Origin: Circinella umbellata
Taxonomy: Eukaryota; Mucoromycota; Mucoromycetes; Mucorales; Lichtheimiaceae
Assembly: GCA_025093555.1 (NCBI GenBank)
Contig: JAIWNF010000008.1
Span: 806,001-870,000, forward strand
Length of the DNA: 64,000 bases
Direction: 5' to 3'
The stretch's first letter is position 1. Each line of letters begins with the position of its first letter. The translations under genes were made by a program, and so were the position numbers. Below the pieces are notes generated by a model. That model searched no databases and was not told where the DNA came from. It saw only the letters and a program-made list of their open reading frames with translations. Positions 1 to 12,377 of this stretch are shown here, in pieces.

Positions 1-248
1 TTTTTTGTTTTTCTTTCTTTTACTCACACCTTCTCTTTTCTCTTTACACTCTAAGAGAACTAATGCATCTTTACTGATGATTATGCAGTTACCAACAGCA
101 ATTTTACTAAGCAAAAGAAAAAAAGTCCACTCTTCTCTCTCTTCTATTTTCTTTCCTCTTCCTTTATTTTTTCTTTTTACTGTCTTCCTTTCTCTCTTTC
201 ACTTTTTTTTTCTATCTAACTTAATGAAATAACAGAATAAAGAAAAAA
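1..248. other. T/C-rich upstream flank
   Basis: The stretch is strongly pyrimidine-rich (long T and CT runs), as is typical of leaders in front of genes in this window. It probably holds the promoter and 5' UTR of the gene starting at 249. The short ORF readable here is T-run translation and is not supported. Confidence 0.4.
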
Positions 249-2100
249 ATGATGTCATTATTACCACGACAACAGCGAGGGCGAGGACGACAATACAGTG
301 AATTATTTTTTATATTAATTGGAATCATATTATCAAGCCGATGTAGTTATCAACAAGATGATAATGGGGATGGATACGATGATGAAGATTCTTCTTATGA
401 TGACACAGATGAAACAGACGATTGTTCTCTTATATCTGGACACACGTGCACCGCGAACGGTATTTGTAAATATTGTGCTATGTGTTTACAAAGCTCATGT
501 ATATTAAGTAAATCCATCTCGCCTACCACCAATAATGAATCCCTTGCATCGCCATCGGCTCCTGTTTGTAATACCACTCAATTTGGCTCTTTCGATATAT
601 ATGATTGGTATGGCTATTGTTTATCCAGTGGAAATGATAGTGATGGAGGTAAAAAAGAAAATAGTAATATTTTTACTTTGTTGTTGCTATAGCGTGTTCC
701 GTGGAAAAGAAACTCTTTCAAAAAAAAAAAGGAGGCACAGGATTTTTTTTCTTTTGTTTTTTTTTGTACAACCAAAAAATAAATAGATCACTCTCCCTTT
801 TCTTCCGTATTTTTCTCTCCCTCTCCCCTCCCCCTTTCTTTTGATCAAAATCAATATAAGTTTCAGCTATACTAGGTTGTATCAATAAATTACTTATATA
901 TTTATCTATATAATATATTATACAGATTATTGTGCAACAAGTTCAGAATGTTATCAATACCGTAAAAACGCCAACTCATCAATATCCTACATATGGAAAA
1001 ATCTTACTTGCGAACCTACCAGTTGTTTATTAATGACGGACCGAGGACTGCCACCACCAGCACCCGGACAACTTCCTCCAGACTCAGATAACTCAAATGA
1101 TACAGCTGGAGGAGGTGGTGGTGGACACCGGCATCATTCCAATGACTCCAAATTTTCTGAACATAGTCCTTCTACGATTGCATTAACAGTGACTTGTTCA
1201 TTTATTTTTTTGGTTGGCTTAATATGGATCACTCGATTATGGATGCAGTCTAGAAAAAGACGTGGATCGCGTAGATCACCGTTTTCATGGTTCACTCTAT
1301 GTGGACGTAAAAGACAACAACGAGTCCAATCCTTAGCTTCCGATACTACTACTATCCCTAGTACAGCCCCTCCCTCTTTTTCATCCAATGCAGCGCAGCC
1401 AGAAATGCAACAACGAAGAAACATTTCCAATGCATCACTTGCAGGATCTCAGTCCAGCCAGCAACAACAACACCAGAGACGTGAACCACTACCTTCATAC
1501 TATAGTCCAGATCCACCACCGCCAAAATATGAACAGGCCATTGTAACACAAATCCGAGGATTAATGGCAAGAGGTGAATTAGATGATGGTGATGATAATA
1601 ATGAGACTGGTCCAGCAACAACAGTGGGTCATAATTCGTTGCCTCCACCTCTTTGGCTTCCTGTTTATTTTACCCCTAATCATTCGGCTTATTCTTTTGG
1701 TCGATTGAGACGCCATCCCCCTCCACATGTAGCCTCTCCTTCTTCACCTTCAGCGTCGTCCTCAGCAACACCAACAATGGAATCTAATAGTAACAATAGC
1801 AATAATAATGGCATTGCATTGGGTGCTTCATCATCAAGTAACCCATATCATCACGATCTTTGGAACCATAATAATAGCACCAATCGGTCCGACTTGTTAC
1901 AAGCCTTTTGGTATCATCATCAACAACAAATTGGACAACCACGACCTTCACCCTCAACATCATCACCAGCAGCTATGGACGTGTCGTCAACAAACAATAG
2001 AAGGAATAATAACCAGTCAACAGATCACGAAAGTAATAGTGATAATGATAGTAGCCATCAGGATAATAATTCAACTTTATCATCTACTGGATTACAATAG
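249..2100 (+). CDS. single-pass membrane protein with Cys-rich ectodomain and PPxY-containing tail
   Basis: Two exons, 249-648 and 926-2100, joined across a 277-bp GT-AG intron (gtaaaa...tacag). The reading phase continues cleanly to give about 524 aa. Residues about 17-33 form a hydrophobic signal or anchor stretch. The luminal/extracellular part is acidic at first, then rich in Cys and N-glycosylation sequons. A transmembrane helix lies near residues 216-238 and is followed by a basic stop-transfer run (RKRRGSRR). The long cytoplasmic tail is rich in S, N, Q, H and P and carries a PPKY motif near residues 332-335. PPxY motifs of this kind bind WW domains of Nedd4/Rsp5 ubiquitin ligases, so a role as trafficking adaptor or ubiquitylated receptor is inferred. 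I recognise no named family. The neighbour at 2983 has the same kind of tail. Confidence 0.75.
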
Positions 2101-2600
2101 TGATAAGAAAAAGAACAACGCGTTTTATATATTGTAACTAATTTTGTAATTTTTTTAAAATAAAAAATAAAATACGCAAAAAAAAACAACAAATGATGAA
2201 TAGACGCTGTGTATATACCTTTTTTGTCAATGTTTTTTTTTATGTGATTTTCTCCTCGAATCGAATAAAAAAAAAGTTTAGTATTTATAGTAAATAGGTT
2301 AAATGGGGTTGGGAAAATAAAACTATATTCTTCATTTCCTTAGATCCAGGGGGTTGGGTCTTGATAAAGATATTACATATGTATACAACGTAGTAAGTGC
2401 GCAGATGATATAGTTTTAGTGTAAACACATGTATATATATGTATATATAGGTATATAAATTTATCTAATTGAATGTCTTATTAAGTTTGTTTTATAATAC
2501 ATAATTTACTTTCTTATTTTAAAGCGAGGGAGCAGAAAAAATCGAAAGATCGAAAGTTCTGATATATTCCTCCTCTCTTTTTCTCTCTCCAAAATAATAA

Positions 2601-2631
<31 letters not shown>

Positions 2632-2982
2632 CATTATTTTTTTTTCCTTTGTTCTCTCCATGTATAAAATTATAGAATCTCAGGGACTAAGGGGTGGGAG
2701 GTGTATAATGATTATATCATTAGTGTATATGCATGTATGCGTAATTATATGGAAGGAGTGAAGGCGCATAAAGAGAAAAAAAAAACATGCATCTCCCGTA
2801 ATTGTACACTCACACATACAAAACTCTCTTTTCATTTTATTATTCTACAGTTGGTTACTCCCTTTTTCCATTTTAATTTCCTTTTTATTTCATTTTCCTC
2901 TATCTTTTGACGTAAAGACAAACTTTTTCTTTCTTTCATTTTTTTTATTCTTATTTTCATTATATATATTAATTCCATTCTA
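2101..2982. other. intergenic, with ATT microsatellite
   Basis: No gene seen. It contains A-rich 3' UTR-like sequence after 2100, an (ATT)n microsatellite at about 2603-2630, and T-rich leader sequence just before the gene at 2983. Confidence 0.5.
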
Positions 2983-3827
2983 ATGAGAAGCAGACTATCA
3001 AATGCTTATCCGCCATGGCATCCTATCATACATCATTCTCTCGTACTATGCTTTTTATTAATGATGGTATTATTACCTGTACTTTATATACGTACACGTC
3101 AACCACCTTATTGGGTTTTACTTGTCGTGCTTTGTTCATTTGTTGTAATTTATATCTCATATTGGGTAAATAACATATCTTGTATAATAATAAATCATAG
3201 CAACATAGAAATGCTCTTTTTTTTTTTTCGTTGCAACATGATTGTTAAAATTTTTGTGAAAGTACCATAGCAACAATAAATTAATTAACGTGATGATCTT
3301 TTTTTTTTTTTTAGATTTGGCTCTGTTGTAGACCACAACAGCATCACGAATTAGAAGATAAATCAATTGATGATACCATAACCATTCCTGATGTATCCGT
3401 TTATAATCCTTCAACTGTCGGTATTCCGCCTAGCTCTTATATGGTGGATCATCGTCCCAGTTCATCAAGTCCCTCTACTTTACCCTTAAGTCATCATTCT
3501 TCTCTTCAACAACCACAACAGCAGTTAATACAATCGCAGCAGCGACAACAAAATCTCTCGACAACTCCTAATAGCAGTACTATACAACGACAATCTATGC
3601 GATATTCCACTCTTAGTACTGGGTCAGCAACAGATCAACCTGCACCGCCGCCAGCATATCATTTATCATTTAGTCATATTGCAGTTGAACTTCCACAAAA
3701 TGGGTCACCACCCTCTTATCATTCAGCAAAAGACGATGAGGATGACAATAATATTAATAATAATTATAACGGTACGATTGGTAGTAGTAGTAGTCGAAGA
3801 AATCAACACCATTATCATCCATATTAA
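2983..3827 (+). CDS. small membrane protein with two hydrophobic helices and PPxY motifs
   Basis: Two exons, 2983-3165 and 3315-3827, separated by a 149-bp intron (gtaaat...tttttag) in phase 0. The product is about 231 aa. The N-terminal 65 residues hold two hydrophobic segments (about 19-37 and 43-61), ending at IWLCCRP. The Cys pair directly after the second helix is a likely palmitoylation site. The rest is a hydrophilic tail rich in S, Q, N and P with PPAY and PPSY motifs (from APPPAYHL and GSPPSYHS), which fit WW-domain ligands. The gene lies 880 bp downstream of, and on the same strand as, another PPxY membrane protein. The shared layout suggests related roles, perhaps as adaptors for an Rsp5-type ligase; this is inference. 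No named family was recognised. Confidence 0.7.
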
Positions 3828-4478
3828 TTAATATAGATAAAATCGTCTTGTTATTTATTAAAAAAAATTAATATCATTATGAGTGTCTTATAATATATAC
3901 AAACATACCCCCCACCATTCATTTCCACTCCCTTTTTATCTTCTTTTCTGTCTTATCTTAGAAACTTGCTATTATTACTATTATTATTATTATTATCACT
4001 GCTACTACTACTGATACTATTCTTATATAATATTACTATTATTGTTACCGCGTTATTTTTTTTTTTTTTTTTTTTTTTTTACAATCTCCCTTTTTTATAA
4101 ATCGCTCCTTCTTTTTACAACCAAATTATAAAAAGAAAAAACTGTATTTCGTTCATGATTATTATTACTACTATTATATTTTGTTACCAATATAAAGTTG
4201 TCTCTCTATTATTGAAAAAAAAGGGGGAAGGAAAGTAGAGATCTACATATCAACAGTTTTTTTTTTGCCGATAAAAGTAATATAATGCAACAGCACATAG
4301 TAGATCAATAGCAAAATACAATGAAGGGGGGGGGAATAACTATCATTACAACTTTCATTACTACTGTTTTGTATGTACGAGAAATGAAATAATTTACTTT
4401 TATAATATAATCTTCGGAAAACTTGGTTATATTATTTTAAATTTAAACTTAAGTAAAATAGTAGTAATGATAACTACG
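3828..4478. other. intergenic, low-complexity
   Basis: No gene seen. Contains ATT/ACT triplet-rich stretches near 3970-4040, a T run of about 26 bp at 4055-4080 and a run of G at 4326-4333. It ends at the left inverted repeat. Confidence 0.45.
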
Positions 4479-4616
4479 ATTAAAATTTAGATTTTTATTT
4501 CACGTTCTCTATTAAACACAGCGTCCTTGGCAGACAATTTTTTGTTCGAGACCGATATAGAAAGTTAAAAATAAATGAAAACCCTGTGTGCGTAAGCAGG
4601 GAAAAAGGATGAGAGA
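4479..4616 (+). repeat. left arm of inverted repeat 1
   Basis: Pairs with 7430-7563 in reverse complement. Shared blocks include CAGCGTCCTTGGCAGACA, GATATAGAAAGTTAAAAATA and CCCTGTGTGCGTAAG. By eye the arms agree at roughly 85-90 percent with a few single-base indels. Confidence 0.85.
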
Positions 4617-5119
4617 TAATAATAATTACAGTTTTTTCCAGTTTGTTTGCGCCAAGCAGAAATGACTTTGCCTTTCTTAATTAGATTTTTCGCGTTACTT
4701 ATAAAAGATTTTGCGTTGCCTGTGAAATAAATTTGCATTACTAACTTTTCGTTCCTATTTTTGCATCGTTTTTCTTTTTTTTTTTTTTTTCGTGCGCGGA
4801 TTACGTCCCGGATAGAAGGATGGAAGAATGGCAGCACTTTTTTCGTCACCGTCATCTCGCAACGATTGTCAGTCCAAGTTATTTTTTGATGAGAGCCTCT
4901 GTTTGAAGTGAAATAGGCCAGATTTCAACTCAGTAAAACGCGCAAAAAAAAAAAAAATTACAAGTTGTATGTCATAAAATCATATATCGCACACCAAACT
5001 TTGGGCAAAATGAATAGAAAGTATGTAGTATTGTTATAATCATTTGTTTTTTATTTACAAAAACTTCTGCATTAACAGTCACAGCATTCAATATTTAAGT
5101 AACCATCCCAGCCGAAATA

Positions 5120-6694
5120 TGCAACCTCTTTATTCTGCAACGTATCCTGCCCTGCAACGGGAATCAGAAACGGCTCCTCTTGAGAACTTCCGCCGTCACA
5201 GGTGTAACTTTATTGTCATCTTACCATACGGAGTGGGAAGTATTACATTTGACCGTGGTTCCTATTGCTAAGGAACCCCTCGGTGTAATGCACATAATGT
5301 GTAGTAAATCCTGTGGGGGGGCTATAGTAAAGATATCTCGTACTTTTTTCTTTTTTGTTTTGTTCAATCAAATTCAACAAACTTTTCGATGGTTACTATC
5401 TAGTGCGTATATAATAGATGGTCATATAAGACGAATGTTTGGGTCGTAAAGCATTTATTTCTACCATAATCTCCTACCACGATATTCTAAAAGGGGTTCA
5501 AGATTGAGTATTTTTCCAGTTGATAATAACAACTGCTCTAGTCGACTTTGCCTTTGTTTTCTTGTAATAGATTGGTCAACTTTTTCAAATCTAACATCAT
5601 GTTATTTTGTAATATCGACCACATGCATGGCCTTGAAGACGTTGTACCATTGTTCTTTTGACTGTGCTTTTTATTCTTTGAAGGTGAAGTGGCAGACTTG
5701 ACTCCCGAAGAAATCGAAAATCCATTGGGTGGTTATGGCAAGATGATTTCGCACGTGATTATTGGATTAAAGAAGGTCAGGGGTTACAAAGCAATTAAAG
5801 TTGGATCTAAGCATTTATGAATCGATTTCAAAGGAACGCGTCACCATTGGGGATGTGATTTATATTGAAGCCAATACAGGTGCTGTCAAACGTGTTGAAA
5901 GATTGGATGCATTTGCTACTGAATTTGATGTGGAGGCGGAAGAATATGTTCCTTTGTCAAAGAGGCATGATGGGACAATTGTTGAAGTCACGAAAGACGG
6001 AAATTACAAAAACATTATGAAAAGAAATCAATAAGGTCATCAACAAGTACACCGACCAAGATATTGCTGAATTGGTATCAGATGTATTATTCATGTAGTG
6101 TGTTACTTATCTCAATCGAGCTCTTGAATCATCCTTATCACTCTACATTGTCATTTTTGTTACCAACAGAGGCACGTGTACAGGATGAAAGAGCAAAAAA
6201 AAAGGATAAAGAGTCTCGAAAGCTAAATATATTGTATTACCAGTTGTACTGAAGATGTTGTATCTCCTCATGGTATTCCCATTGATTTGTTTGGTCGTTT
6301 ATTGATCATTCGTACATTACCATATGCTGTTGATTAAATCAAGACTACTGTTCAAATTCGAGAACGCGTTGAAGGCGTATCAATAGACAAACTGCCATGG
6401 ATCATATTGCTGAAACTGGTGTACGTAAACACATCATTGAGGTAAACCAGAAGAGCTTGTGTGTGAAACAAATTCACTATACGTAGTCATCCAGTTTCCA
6501 AGGTAACTAATAATAAATATTGATATATAGATATGCTGTAAAACTCTTGACACCCACCAATGTTGTGTCACAATTTGATGGTCATGAAAGTATATATCAT
6601 TTGATGATGTTAATGAAGTAGATGATTTGTTTTTCGATGCCAAAAAAATCAGCAAAACATCCGGTAGAGCAAAATTCTCAATTCATTGTATAAA
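5120..6694 (+). pseudogene. RVB1: decayed RuvB-like 1 (RVB1/pontin) copy
   Basis: Several frames together spell pieces of the AAA+ ATPase RVB1 (subunit of INO80, SWR1, TIP60 and R2TP complexes) in order. A possible YSA...ENFRR piece lies at about 5128-5197. [20 protein letters not shown] lies near 5682, [20 protein letters not shown] near 5810, and [17 protein letters not shown] near 6030. YLNRALESS lies near 6110, [20 protein letters not shown] near 6265, LLTPTNVVSQFDG near 6545, and a C-terminus ending at a stop near 6694. Between them are frameshifts, internal stops, loss of the segment after YVPLSKR and loss of the Walker B DEVH region. The N-terminal third with Walker A is not recognisable. 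It is clearly a dead copy; an intact RVB1 should exist elsewhere because the gene is essential in fungi. Confidence 0.85.
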
Positions 6695-6829
6695 AAAACC
6701 GTTTCATCATTATTAAAATCCCCTCTATACTCGCGTATTCTTTCTCGCTCTCTTTTTTTTTACATATAATACATAAATATAAACAAATCAAACAAAAAAA
6801 ATTGTTTTACTTTTATTTGGTAGTAGCAT

Positions 6830-7199
6830 CTTTTTATGGTGATAACGCTTTAAGTGCGTTTGTTATTCCCTACTTTGTTTATAATTATGGTTCTGTACGT
6901 ACATTGCAAGATGTAAACATAAATGTTGTAAGTGTGCTATAAATGTGTTATCAGCAAGTGTCGTACATTGTTATACTTGGGCTTATAAAAAGATGACTTT
7001 TCCAAGATTCGTTCGTCAACCAATCCTTTATTCTCCCTGGCGCAAATAATTTGGAAAAAACCAGTATACGTATTGAATTTTCCAATTGTGTGTAAAATAC
7101 TTGCAGAACTCAACGCATATCATCATCCTGGTAGCGATCTACGACAGTACTATGACAATTCTCCTAGACAGACCTTAGTCAAATGGCTCAATCCTCCCT
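6830..7199 (+). pseudogene. unidentified broken coding fragment inside inverted repeat 1
   Basis: Short open stretches with protein-like composition follow one another in changing frames: FYGDNALSAFVIPYFVYNYG near 6834, FVRQPILYSPWRK near 7010, and LNAYHHPGSDLRQYYDNSP near 7110 running to a stop near 7212. Codon use resembles that of genes in the window rather than spacer. I cannot name the parent gene. It may be a second captured host gene. Confidence 0.35.
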
Positions 7200-7429
7200 C
7201 TGTAGCCGAGTAAGCAATTTTCTGAACCCCCCCCCAATGATTCTCCTTTTTCTATTGCCTTATTTGTACTCTTTACCCTCTTTTCTCTTTTACTATTATT
7301 ATTTTTTTCTCTTCTTCATCCTTCTTTGTCATCTCTATCTCCCTGTTTCCTTTGTTCTACTGATCCATATTACTGATAATATTACTTTATATCCTCCATC
7401 CTTATGATGGACCTTTCCTTTTAGCTTTC

Positions 7430-7563
7430 TCTCTCATCCTTTCCCCATCTTACGCACACAGGGCTTTCATTTATTTTTAACTTTCTATATCAGTCTCGAA
7501 CAAAACTGTCTGCCAAGGACGCTGTGTTCAATAGAATCGAAAAATAAAAACTTAAACTTTAAT
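7430..7563 (-). repeat. right arm of inverted repeat 1
   Basis: Reverse complement of 4479-4616 with the same shared blocks. Flanks outside the two arms (ending taactacg on the left, starting tgtatatt on the right) show no clear duplication. Confidence 0.85.
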
Positions 7564-8620
7564 TGTATATTGAATATAATGGTAGAAAAAAGAAAGAAAA
7601 AAAGAGAGGAAAAAAGATCTACGTACGCACCCACTTAAATATAATGCTCAGCACGATCATTTTTTTTTTTCAACTGTCTCTCCAGAATCCAAAATGGGTA
7701 AAAGCGGGGAGTAATTATATTACAACTTCTCTCCTTTTCTTTCTCCCTTTCTCCCTCTCTCTCTTTCTTTCTTTCTCATTCTCGAAAACAACATACGCAC
7801 ACCCCCATTTACCCTTTTTCTTTTTTCCACTGTTTTTTCCACATCGTATTAAAATACACCTTTTTTATTTTCTATATTTTCTTTACATTCACTCTCAACA
7901 TTTTGGAGGTTAGTTTTTTTTTAGAATACCTTTTTTTTTTTGTATACATATTTTTATCTTCTGGTTTTTTTTTTTTCATTCTTGAAAGCGATGTATGTAT
8001 ATATTACCATGTATATTATGAAATGAGAGAATATGTTTCCGTCTTTCTATATTTTATTTTTTATTTATTTTTGTATACAAATATGGACATGTATTACCAA
8101 AGAATTCATAACATAAACATAAAAAAACAGGACGCTTTTAAAAGAACATTGCTATTAATCTATCTCTTTTTTTTTTTTGGCTACCATTGTTATTGTTTTT
8201 GGGCGGTTTATTGTTATTCTTTATTCTCATTCCAAATAAACAAAGAAAGAGAAGTGGGAAGATGTGGGGGGTTGAAAAAAAAGGCAGGAATTGAAATTAA
8301 CGAATTTTAAAAGGATTAGAGGAAAAAGAAACAAAACAGATCCTTTTCATTATGAAATGTTGTTTTTTGAACGAAATATATATACACATACGCTTTCCTC
8401 CCTTTTTTTTTTCCTTATAATATTTTATATAATCTTTTTCTATTATTATTTTTCATCCTTATTATTATGATTGTATCTAAACCATTATTATTACTATTAT
8501 TATTATTATTATTTGTAGATAAACACTCTCTTTCACTTCTATTGCTCAAATATATTCTTTTATTGCCAACGTAACATCTATATTTTTTAATTCCGTCTTA
8601 TAAACATCATATAAAATACA
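7564..8620. other. intergenic, T-rich
   Basis: No supported gene. Long T runs give spurious ORFs of Phe/Leu/Ser at 7563-8310. An ATT microsatellite lies near 8486-8515, just ahead of the leader of the gene at 8621. Confidence 0.45.
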
Positions 8621-9888
8621 ATGTCTGAAGAATTTGATATTTATGGTGATGATACTTTTGGTTCTGAAATTCAGGTAAAGGAACTATATTATTATTATTA
8701 TAAGGAAAAATAAAATATACTAATTGATATATTATTACTATAAAGTCTGATGATATTTTAGGAGAAATCGTTGGTGAGTCTACTCCTCAAAATAGACAAT
8801 CAAAAAAACGAAAACCTGCTTCACAAAATCCAGAAGATGATCTATTCGAAGATTTTGGTGAAATAGATAAGGTATATATATATATATATATCTTTATTTA
8901 CTAAATATTCTTTCAACTAATACATTTACTAATTAGGAAACGAAAAGTACAAAAGTCGATCATCGTTCAACTGCAACAAGTTCACGACAATCTTCAAAAG
9001 CAACAACATTGAAATCAACGAATGAATCAATTTCATCTTCTCATATTCCTACTGTTTCTTCTTCTTCTTCAACACCTGCCAATACTGGTAAGTATATATA
9101 TATACTGATTAAATTGTAAATATCAAAATTAGCATTATATCTTATCAAAAACTTATCTTCATTAGATCAAGGACAACGACAACAAACTCCACAAACTCCA
9201 CAAAAGATTCCATCAGGTGTACAACCCTATAATCGAAGTGTAACAGATTCACCTTCATCATCATCAGCATCACGGCGTGAATTACCAGTATCCATGTCAA
9301 ATCTCCGTGGTATGGTTTCACATCCAACAACAGGACTTTATATTGGTGAATTGGCTTGGGTAAGATTTTTTTTTTCGGTTGAAAGAAGAATATTTATTAT
9401 GATGGTGATAATAAAAAGGGAAATAGGATGAGGATTGAAACTAATCTCTATAGCTGTAATATAGTATGTTAACGATGAAGATGTTAAAGCACCACTTGTG
9501 GAAGGAGGTATTGTTAATGACTTGAAAGATTTAACATTTTATGAACACAAAGTAAACGGTAAATCAAGAGGGTAAGTATTATTTATACATTTCATTTATA
9601 AACCATATCTTTCTGATAATAACAATAATGAACATCCGGTTTTTTTTTTATATAGTATTTGCTTTTTGGAATTTAATAGTACAGATTCTGCAGTTAAAGC
9701 CAAAGAACTTTATGATAAATGGTAATTATAGAAAGAGAGAAAACGCAAGCAATATTATGAAGCTTTAAAAAAAAAACTGACATATTACCTATGTTTTATA
9801 TCTGTTTTATTAGTGAAATTGATGGAAAAACTCCCACTGTAAGCTTTACAACATCACAAAATCCTTTCAAACATATTCCAAAAGGTAA

Positions 9889-9929
<41 letters not shown>

Positions 9930-10606
9930 TTTTAAAATACCAATATTAATATTAATAATTAATCATTGGGGGAAATATTATAGAACCTGTACCAAAATCA
10001 CAAAGAGCACCACCACAACAAAGTCAACAAAGCCAACAACAAAATCAATCCCATCATCATCAACCACAATCTCATCATCATCAAATTCAACAACGTGAAA
10101 ATCGAATGAATACTTCTGGACCACAAATGATGAGTGGAGGATTTAATCCAATGATGGCCGCTGCTGGTGGATTCAATCCTGCTTTCGCCAATATGGGTGC
10201 TAATATGGGTGCTAGCATGGGAATGAGTCCCTATGGTGGTTTCAATCCAATGGCTGCTGCTGCTGCTGCACGAGGAGGATTTTATGACAATATGATGGGT
10301 ATGGCTGGTACCGGCGGTGGTCGTGGTGGACGAGGAGGAATGCGAGGTGCAGGTCAACCTTATATGGGTCGTATGGGTGGACGAGGTGGACCTATGATGG
10401 GTGGTGCTGGTAACGCTGCTATGTCTGGAAATGGCGGTAAGCTTTTTTTTTTCTTTAATCTTATTAACGATATGAATACATACTATTTTTCTAACAATAA
10501 ATGATATTGATGATGTTATTAATATTTATACATATTTATAGGAATGTATATCAATCCGGCATTTTTTGAACAACAGCAAGGAGGAGGTGCAGGAAATAAT
10601 GCATAA
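8621..10606 (+). CDS. CPSF6/CFIm68-like RRM protein (mRNA 3'-end processing)
   Basis: Nine exons: 8621-8674, 8746-8871, 8937-9087, 9166-9359, 9465-9571, 9656-9721, 9814-9884, 9984-10436, 10542-10606; about 428 aa. All phases join. The protein starts acidic (MSEEFDIYGDD). A Ser/Thr-rich linker follows, then one RRM at about residues 165-245. Visible RRM elements are RNP2-like LYIGELAW, then NDEDV, FYEHKVNGKSRGICFLEF (RNP1 region) and IDGKTPTVSF. The order and wording closely match the RRM of metazoan CPSF6/CPSF7 (YIGNLTWWTTDEDL...), which binds the CFIm25 subunit and UGUA elements upstream of poly(A) sites. The C-terminus is Gln/His-rich, then Met/Gly/Arg-rich (FNPM and RGG-like repeats). No RS domain is seen, unlike animal CPSF6. 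A generic nuclear RRM protein is the alternative. Confidence 0.75.
9890..9929 (+). repeat. (ATT)n microsatellite in an intron
   Basis: About 13 tandem ATT units in intron 7 of the CPSF6-like gene, immediately after the donor site. Confidence 0.8.
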
Positions 10607-12377
10607 TTTTTTTCCCTTTTCTTTTCTTTATTATTCTATCAAGGTATTATGCACATTAACGGAGGATTTGATATTACATATCACATTATTTTTCTTTTCT
10701 CTCTACTTTTTTTTAACTTTCTCTTTTTTTTTCTACATACAAAAAAAAAAAACCAAGTGTAATGAATATACATGTTTATCAATCATTCGTCTCATTTTGT
10801 AAATTTTCTCATATTTTCTTTTTTTTTTTCTTTAACCCTACCCTCAATATGTTTGGATAATTGTTTGATTTTTTTTTTTTTTATTATTTTGTGATCGTTT
10901 GATAGTTCTCCTTTTTCTCATTTCTCTCTTTTTCTCTCTTGTTGAAACAAACCACTTTTTTTCGTTTTTCTTTTTGTATTTTTATTTTGTGAGAGTGAAC
11001 TTTTTGTAAAGTATATTATTTATCCTGGAGAGCAACATACTTCTTGTACATAACATAACACCCTTGTATATTAGTTAATAGCAGTAGCAGTAGTATATCT
11101 TTACTGATTTATTTTTTATATTTCATCTTAATAACTTCGTCAAAGTTGGTTATTTTTTTTAAGAATAAGCTTTGTAGGGCTCGTTTTCACTGAAAATCAA
11201 TGGAAATATAACTTATAAATCTCATTACTAAAAATAAATAAATAAAAGATAATACGTATTTAAGGGTATCGAATCATACTTTCCGGGTATTTTGCAACAA
11301 CATACATACGAAAATAAAGTTTAGAGATTATAAGTAAATTGGGAGTTACTATGGAGATATCATACCTGAGTCTTTCGTAGGCATTAGCCCTGAGTAACCT
11401 GGTTACCGGAGTTTATGCAAGAATAAGTTATATTATTTATCTTCCTTATCCTTGTTGCCACTTAAAAAAGAGTTATTATTAGATTTTTTGATCTAGAACA
11501 AAAGAACCCCCCCCCCAAGATGATGACAGATGCTACGCTCCGTATATCGTAGTCATACACAGCTTTTAGAAGTCTTTCTCTCATTCTTTTCTTAATAAAT
11601 CATACACACACACACCACACCTACTATAAATATTTTACAATTGAAATCATATAGATTAGTCGTTTATTCTCACAGAATCATTGTTTCCGTAATGATTCTA
11701 AATTTTATATAAGCTTTTAAAAATAAACCCACATCATGCTATTGTTGTCTATTTTTTTCAAAAAAACTTAATCTTCACAAATTAAATAAAGTTATGATTA
11801 AACTAGTCGTTGTTAAACAAAATGTCTTAAAATAGATTTTTTTTTTGCTTGATAAAAAAAAAGATTGTTTGTTAAAGCCAAAAAAGAATTATATTTAGTA
11901 GTAATATATGATAATCATATATATTAGGCGTGGAACTATATTTTCTTTTTACATTATAGCTACTATAAAAATGTGTTAATAATATCGAATGTCTTTCATA
12001 ATACATATAAATAACAAAGTTCATTTATTAATAGAGTGTATGTATTTTTTCGTGAGGAAGAGAAAGTTGAAGTGTGTGTAAGATTAAAATTGCAGTGTAA
12101 CCATGCAAGATTATTCCCAAAATTGTGCTCATCATTATTGATGGGCTTTGGATGTGTCAATGAAGAAACCTGAATTTATATTTAAAAAATAAATAAGTGA
12201 TAAAGAATAATGAAAGAGAGTCATTTCATATATAGTTTAATATACGTAAAAAGGATGAATATCTGAAAAGTGGTTGTGTACGTGCAAAGAGAAATTGCAT
12301 AATAACATAAAAAGTATATAGTAGTATCATGACGTGTAAAATAATGAAAACGGGCAAAAAATATATATTCTTGGTCT
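10607..12377. other. intergenic between convergent genes
   Basis: Lies between the 3' ends of a plus-strand and a minus-strand gene. Contains T-rich 3' UTR-like sequence to about 11000, a C run at 11507-11515 and a CA repeat at 11607-11620. I see no RNA gene or conserved coding stretch. Confidence 0.4.

Larger units (their letters stand above)
4479..7563. mobile_element. inverted-repeat-bounded segment carrying decayed host gene copies
   Basis: A long inverted repeat of about 135 bp per arm (4479-4616 and 7430-7563) brackets 2.8 kb. The interior holds a heavily mutated RVB1 copy (about 5120-6694) and another broken coding stretch (about 6830-7199). I see no transposase and no clear target-site duplication at the outer ends. 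It could be a non-autonomous DNA element that captured host genes, or simply an inverted duplication; the first is my preferred reading. Confidence 0.5.

Noticed and set aside
7183..8310. ORFs made of Phe, Leu, Ser and Tyr
   Set aside because: They are translations of T-rich spacer with no start context, domains or splice structure.
9998..10357. Ser/His/Thr-rich minus-strand ORF
   Set aside because: Antisense shadow of the Gln/His- and Met/Gly-rich C-terminus of the CPSF6-like gene.
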